A DNA stretch of 19,939 nt from Clostridia bacterium (GCA_017938565.1 JAGBBI010000063.1:1-19939); one strand, 5' to 3'. Positions 6,884-14,844 are shown, counted from the stretch's first letter. Notes: generated by a model not told the origin, from the sequence alone. Program-made: numbers and translations.

Positions 6884-7519
6884 ATGAAAGTATTATTGGT
6901 AAATGGAAGTCCACACGAAAAAGGCTGTACATATACAGCACTAAAAGAAGTTGAAAGAACTTTAATTGAAGAAGGCATAGAAACTGAAATGTTTTGGATA
7001 GGCAATAAACCGATTTCTGGGTGTATTGGGTGTTATGCTTGCAAGAATATTGGCAAGTGCGTTATAGATGATATCGTAAACGATTTTGTTGAAAAGGCAA
7101 AAGATTTTGACGGCTTCATTTTTGGAAGCCCAGTACATTATGCTGGAATGTCGGGATTAATGACTGCATTTATGGATAGAGTATTTTATTCGGCTGGTAA
7201 TGGTGGGCATAATTCATATTTTAGGTATAAGCCAGTCGCTTCGGTAATTTCAGCAAGAAGGGCAGGGACTACTTCAACTTATGACCAAATTAATAAATAT
7301 TTTGGGATATCTCAAATGCCAATTATTTCGACAAGGTATTGGAATATGGTACACGGAGCGAAACCTGAAGATGTTGTTAAAGACGAAGAGGGAATGCAAT
7401 CGATGAGAATTTTGGCAAGAAATATGGCATATTTTCTAAAATGTATTCAAGCAGGCAAAGAAAAAGGCGTTGAAGAACCAAAACGAGAAAAAGTGATTTT
7501 GACAAATTTCATCAGATAA
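6884..7519 (+). CDS. Iron-sulfur flavoprotein-like NAD(P)H oxidoreductase
   Basis: A 211-residue flavodoxin-fold protein. The N-terminal NGSPHEKGCTYTAL (7-20) is the FMN phosphate-binding loop of NADPH-dependent FMN reductases. Four cysteines at 47, 50, 53 and 59 (C-x2-C-x2-C-x5-C) match the 4Fe-4S motif of archaeal/clostridial Isf proteins, and GSPVHYAGMSGLM (81-93) is the second flavin-binding loop. It is likely a cytoplasmic electron-transfer or oxygen-detoxifying flavoprotein of an anaerobe. Substrate and partner are unknown. An AAGGAG site lies 7 nt before the ATG, and it is the last gene of the operon, 12 nt after the MazG-like gene and ahead of the terminator at 7533. Confidence 0.85.
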   Translation: MKVLLVNGSPHEKGCTYTALKEVERTLIEEGIETEMFWIGNKPISGCIGCYACKNIGKCVIDDIVNDFVEKAKDFDGFIFGSPVHYAGMSGLMTAFMDRVFYSAGNGGHNSYFRYKPVASVISARRAGTTSTYDQINKYFGISQMPIISTRYWNMVHGAKPEDVVKDEEGMQSMRILARNMAYFLKCIQAGKEKGVEEPKREKVILTNFIR

Positions 7520-7532
7520 ATTATAAAGTTAA

Positions 7533-7572
7533 ACAAAAGCAATCATTGTAGAATGGTTGCTTTTGTTCTTTT
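7533..7572 (+). terminator. Terminator of the hydrolase-flavoprotein operon
   Basis: 15-bp arms, 7533-7547 and 7552-7566, with one G-U pair and a 4-nt loop, followed by TCTTTTTG. This closes the operon that starts at 5097. Confidence 0.85.
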
Positions 7573-7616
7573 TGTTTAAGAGTTTTCATAAAATTAATAT
7601 ATTAAGGAGTTGTTAT

Positions 7617-8642
7617 ATGTTAAATTATGCATTTGCAAGCGATACAACGGCACCAGTTTGTATGGAAGTATTTAATAAATTGATTGAAGTTAATGAAAAC
7701 TATGAACTCGGTTATTTTGAAGATGAGTGTACAAGACAGGTGAGAGAATTAATGCAGAGTTATTTCTCAAAGCCGGTCGGTATACATTTTTGCACAAATG
7801 GAACGTCGGCAAATGTGCTTGCTATGAAAATTATGAAGAATAATTATTCGTCGATTATCACAACCGAATACGCTCATTCAGTAAATTATGAGGTCGGTGC
7901 GATTGAATACAATACCGGTTGCAAGGTTATTACAAGTCCAACAATTTGCGGAAAATTAACAAAATCTATAATTGCTTCTCATTTAAAAAATCGAAACAGT
8001 AGGAATTGGGCATATCCTGAAATAGTAATGCTTACTGAGTCAACCGAATTTGGAACTTGTTATACTCTTGAAGAATTAAAAGAAATTTGTGAGTTTTGTC
8101 ATCAAAATGAACTATATGTCTATATTGATGGGGCAAGGCTTGCAAATGCTATGGTAAATTTGAATTGTGGGTTTTCGGAAATTCTCGAAAAAACTGGCGT
8201 AGACATTGCAAGTTTCGGAATTAACAAAAATGGAGCAATGTTTGGCGAAATGCTAATTATATTAAATCAAAAATTCAACAATCATTTTATTTTACAACAA
8301 AAACAAAGTATGCAATTATTTTCAAAGTCAAGATTTATGTCGGCACAATTTTTAGCCATGCTTAAAAATGAGACTTGGCGTAAAAATGCAGAAAATGCAA
8401 ATAATATGGCAAAATATTTAGAGCGGAAGATGGCAAAATGTGGCTACGATGCGATTTACAAAGTCGAAAGCAATTGTGTGTTTTTTAATTTCAGTAAGCA
8501 ACTTTTAGAATATATTAAGGAGAAATATAAGTTAAGCAGTTATGAAGACCAACATTGTACTAGGCTTATGACTTCGTGGTGTACCACTAAATCAGAGGTT
8601 GATGAACTAGTTACATATATAAAATCGTTTGACCATCATTGA
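7617..8642 (+). CDS. Threonine aldolase-family PLP enzyme
   Basis: A 341-residue fold-type I PLP enzyme of the threonine aldolase / beta-eliminating lyase family, which typically cleaves L-threonine or L-allo-threonine to glycine and acetaldehyde. Visible are FASDTTAPV near the N-terminus, the ring-stacking H87, D171 and R174 in IDGARLAN, the Schiff-base lysine K204 in SFGINKNG, and the family C-terminal motif RLMTSWCTT. The lysine motif is usually S-x-S-K-G; here it is G-I-N-K-N-G, so this is a divergent member and the substrate is uncertain. The reading frame opens at 7557 inside the terminator, but an AAGGAG at 7603-7608 points to ATG 7617. A weak TTGTTT-17-TAATAT (7572-7600) is the only promoter candidate I see. 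Confidence 0.8.
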   Translation: MLNYAFASDTTAPVCMEVFNKLIEVNENYELGYFEDECTRQVRELMQSYFSKPVGIHFCTNGTSANVLAMKIMKNNYSSIITTEYAHSVNYEVGAIEYNTGCKVITSPTICGKLTKSIIASHLKNRNSRNWAYPEIVMLTESTEFGTCYTLEELKEICEFCHQNELYVYIDGARLANAMVNLNCGFSEILEKTGVDIASFGINKNGAMFGEMLIILNQKFNNHFILQQKQSMQLFSKSRFMSAQFLAMLKNETWRKNAENANNMAKYLERKMAKCGYDAIYKVESNCVFFNFSKQLLEYIKEKYKLSSYEDQHCTRLMTSWCTTKSEVDELVTYIKSFDHH

Positions 8643-8657
8643 CCTTTATTGTATAAT
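8629..8657 (+). promoter_or_regulatory. Promoter of the HD-domain gene
   Basis: TTGACC (8629-8634), a 17-bp spacer and TATAAT (8652-8657). The -35 box and part of the spacer lie inside the last codons of the aldolase gene. Confidence 0.75.
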
Positions 8658-8687
8658 ATTTTAAATACCGATAAGGAAGAAAAGAAA

Positions 8688-9380
8688 ATGAATGATTTAA
8701 TTACAAAGTTGGATAATGTGCTACTTTCAGACAGCGTAGTAGAAGACTTTTATGCAGAGTACAATGGTGATGACGATTTCAATAGGAAATTAAATGAGGT
8801 ATTGCCAGAAGTCGAAATGTGCGAAAGACAGAAACAAAATAATCCTTGGCACAAGTTTAATGTTTTAGGTCATATTTTACATTCAGTTGAAGAAATGAAT
8901 AAGTTATCAAAGGGTTTAGATGTTAGAACGCGAAGAATGCTTGCTTATGTTATGTTTTTTCACGACATAGGAAAGCCTGCAAAACATTTGGTTCGCAAAA
9001 AAGACGGAAGAAGGATTGATAGTTTTTTTAATCACAATATTGAAAGCGCAAAAATAGCAAGAGAAGTTTTACCTATTTTTAAATTTTCTAATAAAGAAGT
9101 AATGATAATGGATAAGCTTGTATATAAACACGATATTTTTATGTTTATAACTGATATAAAGACAGAGAATCCACACCATAGGTTTTTAACTAAAGAATTA
9201 ATTCAAAAAGAAATTGATGAATTAAGTAGTGTTGGGGATGGTGCTGAATTGATGCGATATTTAATAATGATTGGCAGGGCGGATAATTTAGCACAAAATG
9301 AAAATATGACGGGGGAATCACTTGCTCGACTTGATAAATTTGATAAGTTGTTAGATGAGATTATAATAAGCGAATTATAA
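8688..9380 (+). CDS. HD-domain phosphohydrolase, CCA-enzyme-like HD domain
   Basis: A 230-residue protein formed almost wholly by an HD domain. Likely metal ligands are H62 (VLGHILHS), H92-D93 (FFHDIGKP), H116 (FNHNIES) and D199 (GRADN). The WHKFNVLGHILHSVEE start and FHDIGKP resemble the HD domain of bacterial tRNA nucleotidyltransferases, but the nucleotidyltransferase head is missing, so this is a free-standing HD phosphohydrolase. Such proteins hydrolyse nucleotides, cyclic nucleotides or phosphate esters; the substrate is unknown. The frame opens at 8649, but that is inside the promoter, and an AAGGAAG site at about 8673 supports ATG 8688. Confidence 0.8.
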   Translation: MNDLITKLDNVLLSDSVVEDFYAEYNGDDDFNRKLNEVLPEVEMCERQKQNNPWHKFNVLGHILHSVEEMNKLSKGLDVRTRRMLAYVMFFHDIGKPAKHLVRKKDGRRIDSFFNHNIESAKIAREVLPIFKFSNKEVMIMDKLVYKHDIFMFITDIKTENPHHRFLTKELIQKEIDELSSVGDGAELMRYLIMIGRADNLAQNENMTGESLARLDKFDKLLDEIIISEL

Positions 9381-9398
9381 ATATTGGTGTGTATTTTA

Positions 9399-9427
9399 GT
9401 TTCATTTATGAATAATAGTGATATAAT
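9399..9427 (+). promoter_or_regulatory. Extended -10 promoter of the TVP38 gene, predicted leaderless
   Basis: TGA-TATAAT (9419-9427) forms an extended -10. The -35 is poor (GTTTCA at 17 bp). The ATG at 9434 starts 6 nt after TATAAT and no Shine-Dalgarno sequence is present, so the transcript should begin at or next to the start codon. Confidence 0.6.
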
Positions 9428-9433
9428 ATAAGT

Positions 9434-10180
9434 ATGAATAAAAAACAAAAAATTATAAAAGCATTAATTGTTTTATCATCGCTTGTACTTGTGTTGCTTG
9501 CAATATATTTACCACTGCAATTAAGCGGGACACTGGGTAAAATTGATAGCGCAGAGGAGTTAAAAGAGCTGATTTTAAGTGGCGGAGTGTACAGCTACTT
9601 AATCTTTTTTGCCATACAAGTTTTGCAGGTGGTAGTTTTGCCAATTCCTGCATTTATTTCTACGTTGGCAGGGGCATTGGTGTTCGGACCATGGGTTGCA
9701 AGTATAATAAGTTTTATTGCAATAATATTTGGCAGTCTTGTATGTTTTTTACTTGGAAGGAAATTGGGATGGAAGCTCTTAATTTGGGTTGTCGGGGAAG
9801 AAGATGCAAGGATTTGGAAAGAAAAGTTGGGCTGTGGTAAATATGCATTTTTTTTAATGATGTTATTTCCTTTATTTCCAGATGATATTTTGTGTATAGT
9901 GGCAGGTGCGGTTACTTCTATGTCGACTAATTTCTTTTTGGTAACAAATTTGTTAACGCGGCCAATAGCAATTCTTTTTATATGTTTCCTTGGTGGAGGA
10001 TATGTGGTCCCATTTAGTGGTTGGGGTATTCCGATTTGGATTTTTATAATTGTAAGTTGTGCTATTTTGTTCTATTTAAGTATTAGGTATCAAGCAAAAA
10101 TTGAAGCATTCATAAATAAACTTGCTCGTAAATTTACACAAAAAGAAATAGCAGTCAAGGAGCAAAAAGAAAATAATTAA
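9434..10180 (+). CDS. TVP38/TMEM64 (VTT/DedA superfamily) membrane protein
   Basis: A 248-residue inner-membrane protein of the VTT/SNARE-associated superfamily. Transmembrane segments lie at about 10-27, 54-72, 88-108, 168-190 and 199-218, with re-entrant-type hydrophobic loops at 70-87 and 138-160. The family signatures are visible: PIPAFISTLAGALVFGPW (about 70-87) and FPLFPDDILCIVAGA (145-159), the second being the conserved proline/aspartate re-entrant loop. Family members are linked to lipid scrambling or transport and envelope homeostasis; the exact substrate is not predictable. The C-terminus is charged and cytoplasmic. The gene ends before a strong terminator. Confidence 0.85.
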   Translation: MNKKQKIIKALIVLSSLVLVLLAIYLPLQLSGTLGKIDSAEELKELILSGGVYSYLIFFAIQVLQVVVLPIPAFISTLAGALVFGPWVASIISFIAIIFGSLVCFLLGRKLGWKLLIWVVGEEDARIWKEKLGCGKYAFFLMMLFPLFPDDILCIVAGAVTSMSTNFFLVTNLLTRPIAILFICFLGGGYVVPFSGWGIPIWIFIIVSCAILFYLSIRYQAKIEAFINKLARKFTQKEIAVKEQKENN

Positions 10181-10194
10181 ACAATAAAATCAAT

Positions 10195-10237
10195 AAAAGA
10201 TGGTTGTTCTTAAATTTATTAAGCAACCATCTTTTTA
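10195..10237 (+). terminator. Terminator after the TVP38 gene
   Basis: 12-bp arms AAAAGATGGTTG and CAACCATCTTTT (10195-10206, 10224-10235), with an inner CTTAA/TTAAG extension after a 2-nt bulge, then a T-run. It insulates the glm operon from the gene upstream. Confidence 0.85.
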
Positions 10238-10375
10238 TTTTTAGTGAAAGCCATCATATATTAATAGTATAAACAAAATGTAAAATTTAAGTTATAAATT
10301 ATTAAAATATGTGAGATAAAAAATAGAAAAGAGGGGGTAGAAAAAAGATTATTTTTACAAGTTGACGGAATTCGT

Positions 10376-10405
10376 TTGACAATACAATAGGGCTCATAGT
10401 ATTAT
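10376..10405 (+). promoter_or_regulatory. Promoter of the glmU(C)-glmM-glmS operon
   Basis: A perfect TTGACA (10376-10381), an 18-bp spacer and TATTAT (10400-10405), about 30 nt before the first ATG. The 138 bp between the preceding terminator and this promoter is AT-rich, and I see no gene, riboswitch or ribozyme in it. Confidence 0.8.
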
Positions 10406-10434
10406 AAAATCTAGAATAAATAAGGAGAGGCAAG

Positions 10435-11085
10435 ATGAAATTTGTACGTGGAAAAAATCTAAAACTGGTAGGTAAAAAATCGATTTTTATAGACCAAGAT
10501 GTTATAATTGGGAACAATGTTACAATTTTTGAAAACAACAGGATTGAGAAAGGGACTATAATTGGCGACAACGTTACACTGTTGCCCAACAATCATATTA
10601 TAGCAAGTGTAATTAAAGATAATGTAATTATCGAGTCAAGCCATATTGCGGAGAGTATAATACATTCAAATGTAAATGTTGGGCCATTTGCAAGACTTAG
10701 GCCAAATTCGGAAATTTTTGAAAATGCAAAAATTGGGAACTTTGTTGAAATAAAAAACTCCAAAATTGGGGAGGGAACAAAGGTCAGTCATTTAGCGTAT
10801 GTTGGCGATGCGGATATTGGTAAAAATTGCAATATTGGCTGTGGTGCAATATTTGTAAATTATAATGGCAAAACAAAAAATCGTACAATTGTTGGCGATG
10901 ATTGCTTTATTGGAAGTAACTGTAATATTATTGCACCAGTCGAAATAAGGAAAGGCAGTTATATTTGTGCAGGAACTACTAACACAATAAACACTAACGA
11001 ATATGATTTTGTTATTGGAAGAAGCAGAGAAACTGTAAAGCCGGAAAGAGCAAAAAATTATATGAAACAAAAGGAGAATAAATAA
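10435..11085 (+). CDS. glmU: Stand-alone glucosamine-1-phosphate N-acetyltransferase (GlmU C-terminal domain only)
   Basis: A 216-residue left-handed beta-helix acetyltransferase, made of hexapeptide repeats, equivalent to the C-terminal half of bifunctional GlmU (normally about 456 aa). It aligns with E. coli GlmU from about residue 245 at a constant offset of 244, with no gaps over the catalytic region. Active-site residues are kept: R89 (R333), K107 (K351), H119 (H363), Y122 (Y366), N133 (N377), K148 (K392), S161 (S405), A179 (A423) and R196 (R440). A380 is C136. The expected reaction is GlcN-1-P plus acetyl-CoA to GlcNAc-1-P. The N-terminal uridylyltransferase domain is absent, and only 254 bp separate this gene from the one before, so it is not a frameshifted remnant. 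An AAGGAGAGG site and a consensus promoter support the start. It is followed 1 nt later by glmM. Confidence 0.9.
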   Translation: MKFVRGKNLKLVGKKSIFIDQDVIIGNNVTIFENNRIEKGTIIGDNVTLLPNNHIIASVIKDNVIIESSHIAESIIHSNVNVGPFARLRPNSEIFENAKIGNFVEIKNSKIGEGTKVSHLAYVGDADIGKNCNIGCGAIFVNYNGKTKNRTIVGDDCFIGSNCNIIAPVEIRKGSYICAGTTNTINTNEYDFVIGRSRETVKPERAKNYMKQKENK

Positions 11086-11086
11086 A

Positions 11087-12406
11087 ATGGGAATATTTTT
11101 TGGAACAGATGGAATAAGGGGGGTCGTGAACGAAGACCTGAATTTTGACATCGCATACAGATGCGGGAATGCTCTTGCGAGTGAGGGTAAAAAAGTAAAA
11201 ATCATAATCGGAAGAGACACAAGGGTTAGTGGATCGTATTTGACGCTTGCTTTTGCAGTTGGAGCTATGAATGGTGGGGCTGATGTCGTTGATATTGGTG
11301 TTATACCAACGGCGGGGATTTCTTATTTAATAACGCAAGAAAAAGCGGACTATGGTGTAATCATAAGTGCATCCCACAACCCTGCTGATTATAATGGCAT
11401 TAAAATATTTGATAAAAGTGGATATAAGCTTGGTGATAAGCGTGAAGAAGCGTTAGAGCGAAAATTTATGCATTCAAACGTGGTAGACGCAAAAGATATT
11501 GGTGTTTATACTCAAGATTTTTCAATGGTAAAAAAGTATGAACAATTTTTGATTGACTCGTGCAATATTTCGCTTGATGGGTTAACAGTGGTTCTTGATG
11601 GAAGCAATGGCGCGGCGTCAAGGGTCGCACCGGTGGTATTCCGTGCACTTGGTGCCAAAGTTATTGCGACAAATTGTAGAGAAGATGGTGCACATATCAA
11701 TGATAATTGCGGTTCGCTTTATCCAGAGAACTTGGCAAAGAAAGTCCTTAAATATAAAGCCGACGCCGGTTTTGCTTTTGACGGAGATTCGGATAGATTA
11801 ATTGCTGTTGATGAGACTGGTGCAATCCAAGATGGAGATAAGGTTGTGTTTGTGCTTGCAAAAGATTTAAAAGCAAAAGGACTTTTAAGAGGGAATGCTG
11901 TTGTCGGAACTAGTAACACAAATATGGGTATTAAAGAAGCTCTTGAAAAAGATGGGATTGAGTTGCTTCGTGTAGATATTGGCGATAAGTATGTTATTGC
12001 AAAATTAATAGAAAAGAATTTATCACTTGGCGGTGAGCAAAGCGGACATATTATTTGCAAAAACATCGCCGGCACGGGAGATGGGATATTGTCAGCAATT
12101 CAAGTCGCAAAAATACTTGCAGAATCAAAAAAGAAATTCTCTGAACTTGCTAAGGTTGATTTGTATCCACAAAGTATGAAAAATGTAATTGTAAGCGATA
12201 AATTGAAAGTTGTTAACAATGAGAGTCTTAAAAATGAAGCTTATGCACAAGAAAAACTTTTGGGAGATGGTGCAAGGGTTATGGTAAGAGCGTCTGGAAC
12301 TGAACCGAAAATTAGAATTATTGTTGAAAGTAAAAACGCTGAAGCTGGCAAAAAGTCTGCCGAAGTTCTAGCAGAATTGGTTGAAAAAATAGATAATGAG
12401 ATTTAA
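11087..12406 (+). CDS. glmM: Phosphoglucosamine mutase GlmM
   Basis: A 439-residue alpha-D-phosphohexomutase that converts GlcN-6-P to GlcN-1-P. All four signature loops are present: the phosphoserine loop SASHNP with S96, the Mg2+ loop D232-G-D-S-D236-R, the sugar-binding loop GGEQSGH (315-321), and the phosphate-binding loop RASGTEPKIR (401-410). Length matches bacterial GlmM (about 445 aa). GEQSGH is the GlmM rather than phosphomannomutase form. The ATG is 1 nt after the acetyltransferase stop, and its AAGGAG site lies inside the end of that gene, so the two are probably translationally coupled. It feeds its product directly to the acetyltransferase encoded upstream. Confidence 0.96.
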   Translation: MGIFFGTDGIRGVVNEDLNFDIAYRCGNALASEGKKVKIIIGRDTRVSGSYLTLAFAVGAMNGGADVVDIGVIPTAGISYLITQEKADYGVIISASHNPADYNGIKIFDKSGYKLGDKREEALERKFMHSNVVDAKDIGVYTQDFSMVKKYEQFLIDSCNISLDGLTVVLDGSNGAASRVAPVVFRALGAKVIATNCREDGAHINDNCGSLYPENLAKKVLKYKADAGFAFDGDSDRLIAVDETGAIQDGDKVVFVLAKDLKAKGLLRGNAVVGTSNTNMGIKEALEKDGIELLRVDIGDKYVIAKLIEKNLSLGGEQSGHIICKNIAGTGDGILSAIQVAKILAESKKKFSELAKVDLYPQSMKNVIVSDKLKVVNNESLKNEAYAQEKLLGDGARVMVRASGTEPKIRIIVESKNAEAGKKSAEVLAELVEKIDNEI

Positions 12407-12433
12407 ATAAAACATACGAGGGGTATATAAAAT

Positions 12434-14227
12434 ATGTGTGGAATCGTTGGATATATTGGAAGTGAGGAAGTAGAAACTAAACTTATAAATGCTTTAAAAC
12501 TTCTTGAATACAGGGGCTATGATTCATCGGGGATAGCAGTAAAAACTGGTGATGGGATTATAAAAATCACAAAAGAAGTTGGTAAAATTGCAAATCTTGA
12601 AAAGGCTGTTGAACCAATGGCTGATGCCATTATCGGAATAGGACATACAAGATGGGCAACACATGGGAAGGCGACAAGGGTTAACGCTCACCCACACTCA
12701 GGTACTGCTGGAGAGTGGCATATAGTTCATAATGGGATTATCGAAAATTATGCAAAGTTGAAAGCAGAATTAGTTGAAAATGGAGTTCAATTTGCGTCAG
12801 ATACCGATAGTGAGGTAATAGCACAACTTTTAGAAAGACAAAATGATAATACAAATATCGAAAAGTTGATGAATGTAACAAAAAAGCTCTCGGGAAGCTG
12901 GGCTCTTGCTTGCATTGAAAAGAATTCGGATTTGTTATATCTTGCAAAAAATAAAAGCCCGTTATATGTAGCAATTGGAAAAGGTGGGGCATTTGTTGCA
13001 AGTGATCCAATTTGCTTTAATGGTTTAGTGGATGACTATTATTCGTTAAACGATGGAGAGTTCGCTGAACTTAATAAGACAAGCGTAGAGTTTTTTGATT
13101 TTAAAGGCAATAAATTTGACAAAACTCCAGTCAAGATGACGAGTTTTGAAACTGGTGCTACCAAAGGCGAATATGACCACTTTATGTTAAAGGAAATCAA
13201 TGAGACCCCAAAGGCGTTAAGAAGGTTGGTTGAAGTATATTCTGAAGGAACAGTTTTAGAGCATCTGGACATTGAAAAGTTAAATTCTATCAATCGAATT
13301 AAGATAGTTGGTTGTGGGACTGCGTATAATTCAGGGGTTATTGGTGCAATGAAACTTGAAAGATCTCTGGGGATCGAGGCAAGTTGCTATGTCGCAAGTG
13401 AATTTAGGTACTCAGACCCAATTATAAATGAGAATACGTTATGTATATTTGTAAGCCAAAGCGGAGAAACAGCTGACACATTGGCTTGCTTGGAACTTGC
13501 AAATTCTAAGGGCGCTACGACGATTGCAATTACAAATGTCGCATATAGTACAATTGCAAGGAATGCTGATTATGTTCTGCCAATTTGCGCAGGTCCAGAA
13601 ATTGCTGTCGCTTCAACAAAAGCGTATGTATGTCAACTTGCCGTATTCTATTGTTTAGCAAACCATATCGCAAACAAAATCAGAGATAAAGCAATAGATT
13701 ACATAAAATCTTTAAATAATTTTGTTGAAAACCTTACAATAGACAATAGTGAAGACGAAATTAAACAAATTGCAAAAGGTTTACTTAATCTTGATAAGGT
13801 ATTCTTTATTGGTCGGGGAGAAGATGCAATAACTGCAGACGAGGCAAGTTTGAAACTTAAAGAAATTTCATATATAAATTCAAACTCTTATCCGTCAGGA
13901 GAATTGAAACACGGTTTTTTGGCATTAGTTGAAGAAGGAACTCCTATTGTTGTGATTTGTACAAATAATGAACTTTTAGAAAAAACTCTAAATGGTGCGA
14001 ATGAAGCAGCGGCAAGGGGTGGAAGAATAATATTAGTTACGCCTTTTGAAGTTAATGTTGATAACTATAAAATTGACCATATTATAAAACTACAATCTTC
14101 AAATGAAGATTTATTGTCTCTTGAGGCGGTAATACCATTACAGCTTCTTGCTTATTACACAAGCACAGGTAAAGGTATCGACCCAGACAAACCAAGAAAC
14201 CTAGCAAAAAGTGTAACTGTGGAATAA
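12434..14227 (+). CDS. glmS: Glucosamine-6-phosphate synthase GlmS
   Basis: A 597-residue glutamine:fructose-6-phosphate amidotransferase producing GlcN-6-P and glutamate. The N-terminal Ntn glutaminase begins MCGIVGYIG with nucleophile C2, HTRWATHG at 71-78, oxyanion N100-G101 and D124. Two SIS sugar-isomerase domains follow, at about 285-415 and 450-590, containing GCGTAYNSG (293-301), SQSGETADT (341-349), GELKHG with H493, and the C-terminal RNLAKSVTVE with K592 for the Schiff base. All catalytic positions look intact. The start follows a GAGGGG site and lies 27 nt after glmM. There is no room for a glmS ribozyme in this gap, unlike the usual Firmicutes arrangement. Confidence 0.97.
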   Translation: MCGIVGYIGSEEVETKLINALKLLEYRGYDSSGIAVKTGDGIIKITKEVGKIANLEKAVEPMADAIIGIGHTRWATHGKATRVNAHPHSGTAGEWHIVHNGIIENYAKLKAELVENGVQFASDTDSEVIAQLLERQNDNTNIEKLMNVTKKLSGSWALACIEKNSDLLYLAKNKSPLYVAIGKGGAFVASDPICFNGLVDDYYSLNDGEFAELNKTSVEFFDFKGNKFDKTPVKMTSFETGATKGEYDHFMLKEINETPKALRRLVEVYSEGTVLEHLDIEKLNSINRIKIVGCGTAYNSGVIGAMKLERSLGIEASCYVASEFRYSDPIINENTLCIFVSQSGETADTLACLELANSKGATTIAITNVAYSTIARNADYVLPICAGPEIAVASTKAYVCQLAVFYCLANHIANKIRDKAIDYIKSLNNFVENLTIDNSEDEIKQIAKGLLNLDKVFFIGRGEDAITADEASLKLKEISYINSNSYPSGELKHGFLALVEEGTPIVVICTNNELLEKTLNGANEAAARGGRIILVTPFEVNVDNYKIDHIIKLQSSNEDLLSLEAVIPLQLLAYYTSTGKGIDPDKPRNLAKSVTVE

Positions 14228-14246
14228 AGTTAAAAACAATTATGGA

Positions 14247-14275
14247 TTGATTGAGTTAATAAAAAGATGTACAAT
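14247..14275 (+). promoter_or_regulatory. Promoter of the P-loop gene, overlapping a terminator
   Basis: TTGATT (14247-14252), a 17-bp spacer and TACAAT (14270-14275). The -10 box sits in the 5' arm of the hairpin that ends the glm operon, so a terminator and a new promoter share the same bases. Confidence 0.5.
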
Positions 14276-14289
14276 TTTTGTACATCTTT
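14263..14289 (+). terminator. Terminator of the glm operon
   Basis: Perfect 12-bp arms, 14263-14274 and 14278-14289, around a 3-nt loop. The T-run is short and interrupted by A residues, so some read-through into the next gene is possible. Confidence 0.6.
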
Positions 14290-14316
14290 AAATTTGGTAA
14301 TAAAGGAGATGTTGTT

Positions 14317-14844
14317 ATGAAAATCATTTTAATTTCAGGAGAACGGGGCACGGGTAAAACCACGATTTTAAAAAGAGTAGCAAAAGAGTTAGGGTATGAT
14401 TATTATACAGATTTTGATATTTTAGACAGAGTCGAAATAAATCATGATTGTGTTGATGGAGATAATGGTAATATTATTTTGCTGAACTTATATAGAAAGT
14501 TTTTTAATGAACACAAGAATAAGAATATTGTGGTTGATGCAGAATTAACAATTTTGCCTGAACAATTAAGGCTTTTGCAAAAAGAATTCGACATAGATGC
14601 AATTTTTTTAGGATTTGATGGAATAAGCAAGGAAGATTCAATAAAACAATTAAATACTAAAAATTCAAATATGAATTTAGATGAACTTAAAAATCGAGCT
14701 TGGGGGCTTTTAAACCTTGGAGAAAATTTAAAACAAATGTGTGAGAAAGAAAATGTTAGGTTTCAAGCAATTAATATAAACAGAAAGTTGGTGATTGAAA
14801 ATTTATCAAATGAAATTATAAACAAATATAAAAACTTGGTTTAG
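14317..14844 (+). CDS. P-loop NTPase, small kinase-like
   Basis: A 175-residue P-loop protein. The Walker A motif GERGTGKTT spans residues 8-16, directly after the first beta-strand. A hydrophobic strand ending IVVDAELT could be the Walker B/acceptor region. Size and fold suggest a nucleotide- or metabolite-kinase-like protein or a small ATPase. I cannot name the substrate. The frame is open from 14278, but an AAAGGAG site at 14302-14308 fixes the start at ATG 14317. It has its own probable promoter at 14247. A bulged hairpin overlapping the stop codon probably terminates it. Confidence 0.75.
   Translation: MKIILISGERGTGKTTILKRVAKELGYDYYTDFDILDRVEINHDCVDGDNGNIILLNLYRKFFNEHKNKNIVVDAELTILPEQLRLLQKEFDIDAIFLGFDGISKEDSIKQLNTKNSNMNLDELKNRAWGLLNLGENLKQMCEKENVRFQAININRKLVIENLSNEIINKYKNLV

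Noticed and set aside
10238..10375. Possible small gene or glmS ribozyme in the gap before the glm promoter
   Set aside because: A GAGGGGG-like site is present but no start codon with a meaningful frame follows, and no ribozyme core is visible. I see only AT-rich DNA.
10302..10592. A minus-strand open frame of 96 codons covering the glm operon promoter
   Set aside because: It overlaps the consensus promoter and the start of the acetyltransferase gene, has no ribosome binding site, and its product is a low-complexity hydrophobic shadow.
10792..11220. Minus-strand 142-codon open frame across the acetyltransferase-glmM junction
   Set aside because: It is the antisense of hexapeptide repeats and a conserved GlmM N-terminus, with no start signals.
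11087..14227. Several antisense and alternative-frame open frames inside glmM and glmS
   Set aside because: glmM and glmS are unmistakable along their whole length; the others are shadows without start signals.
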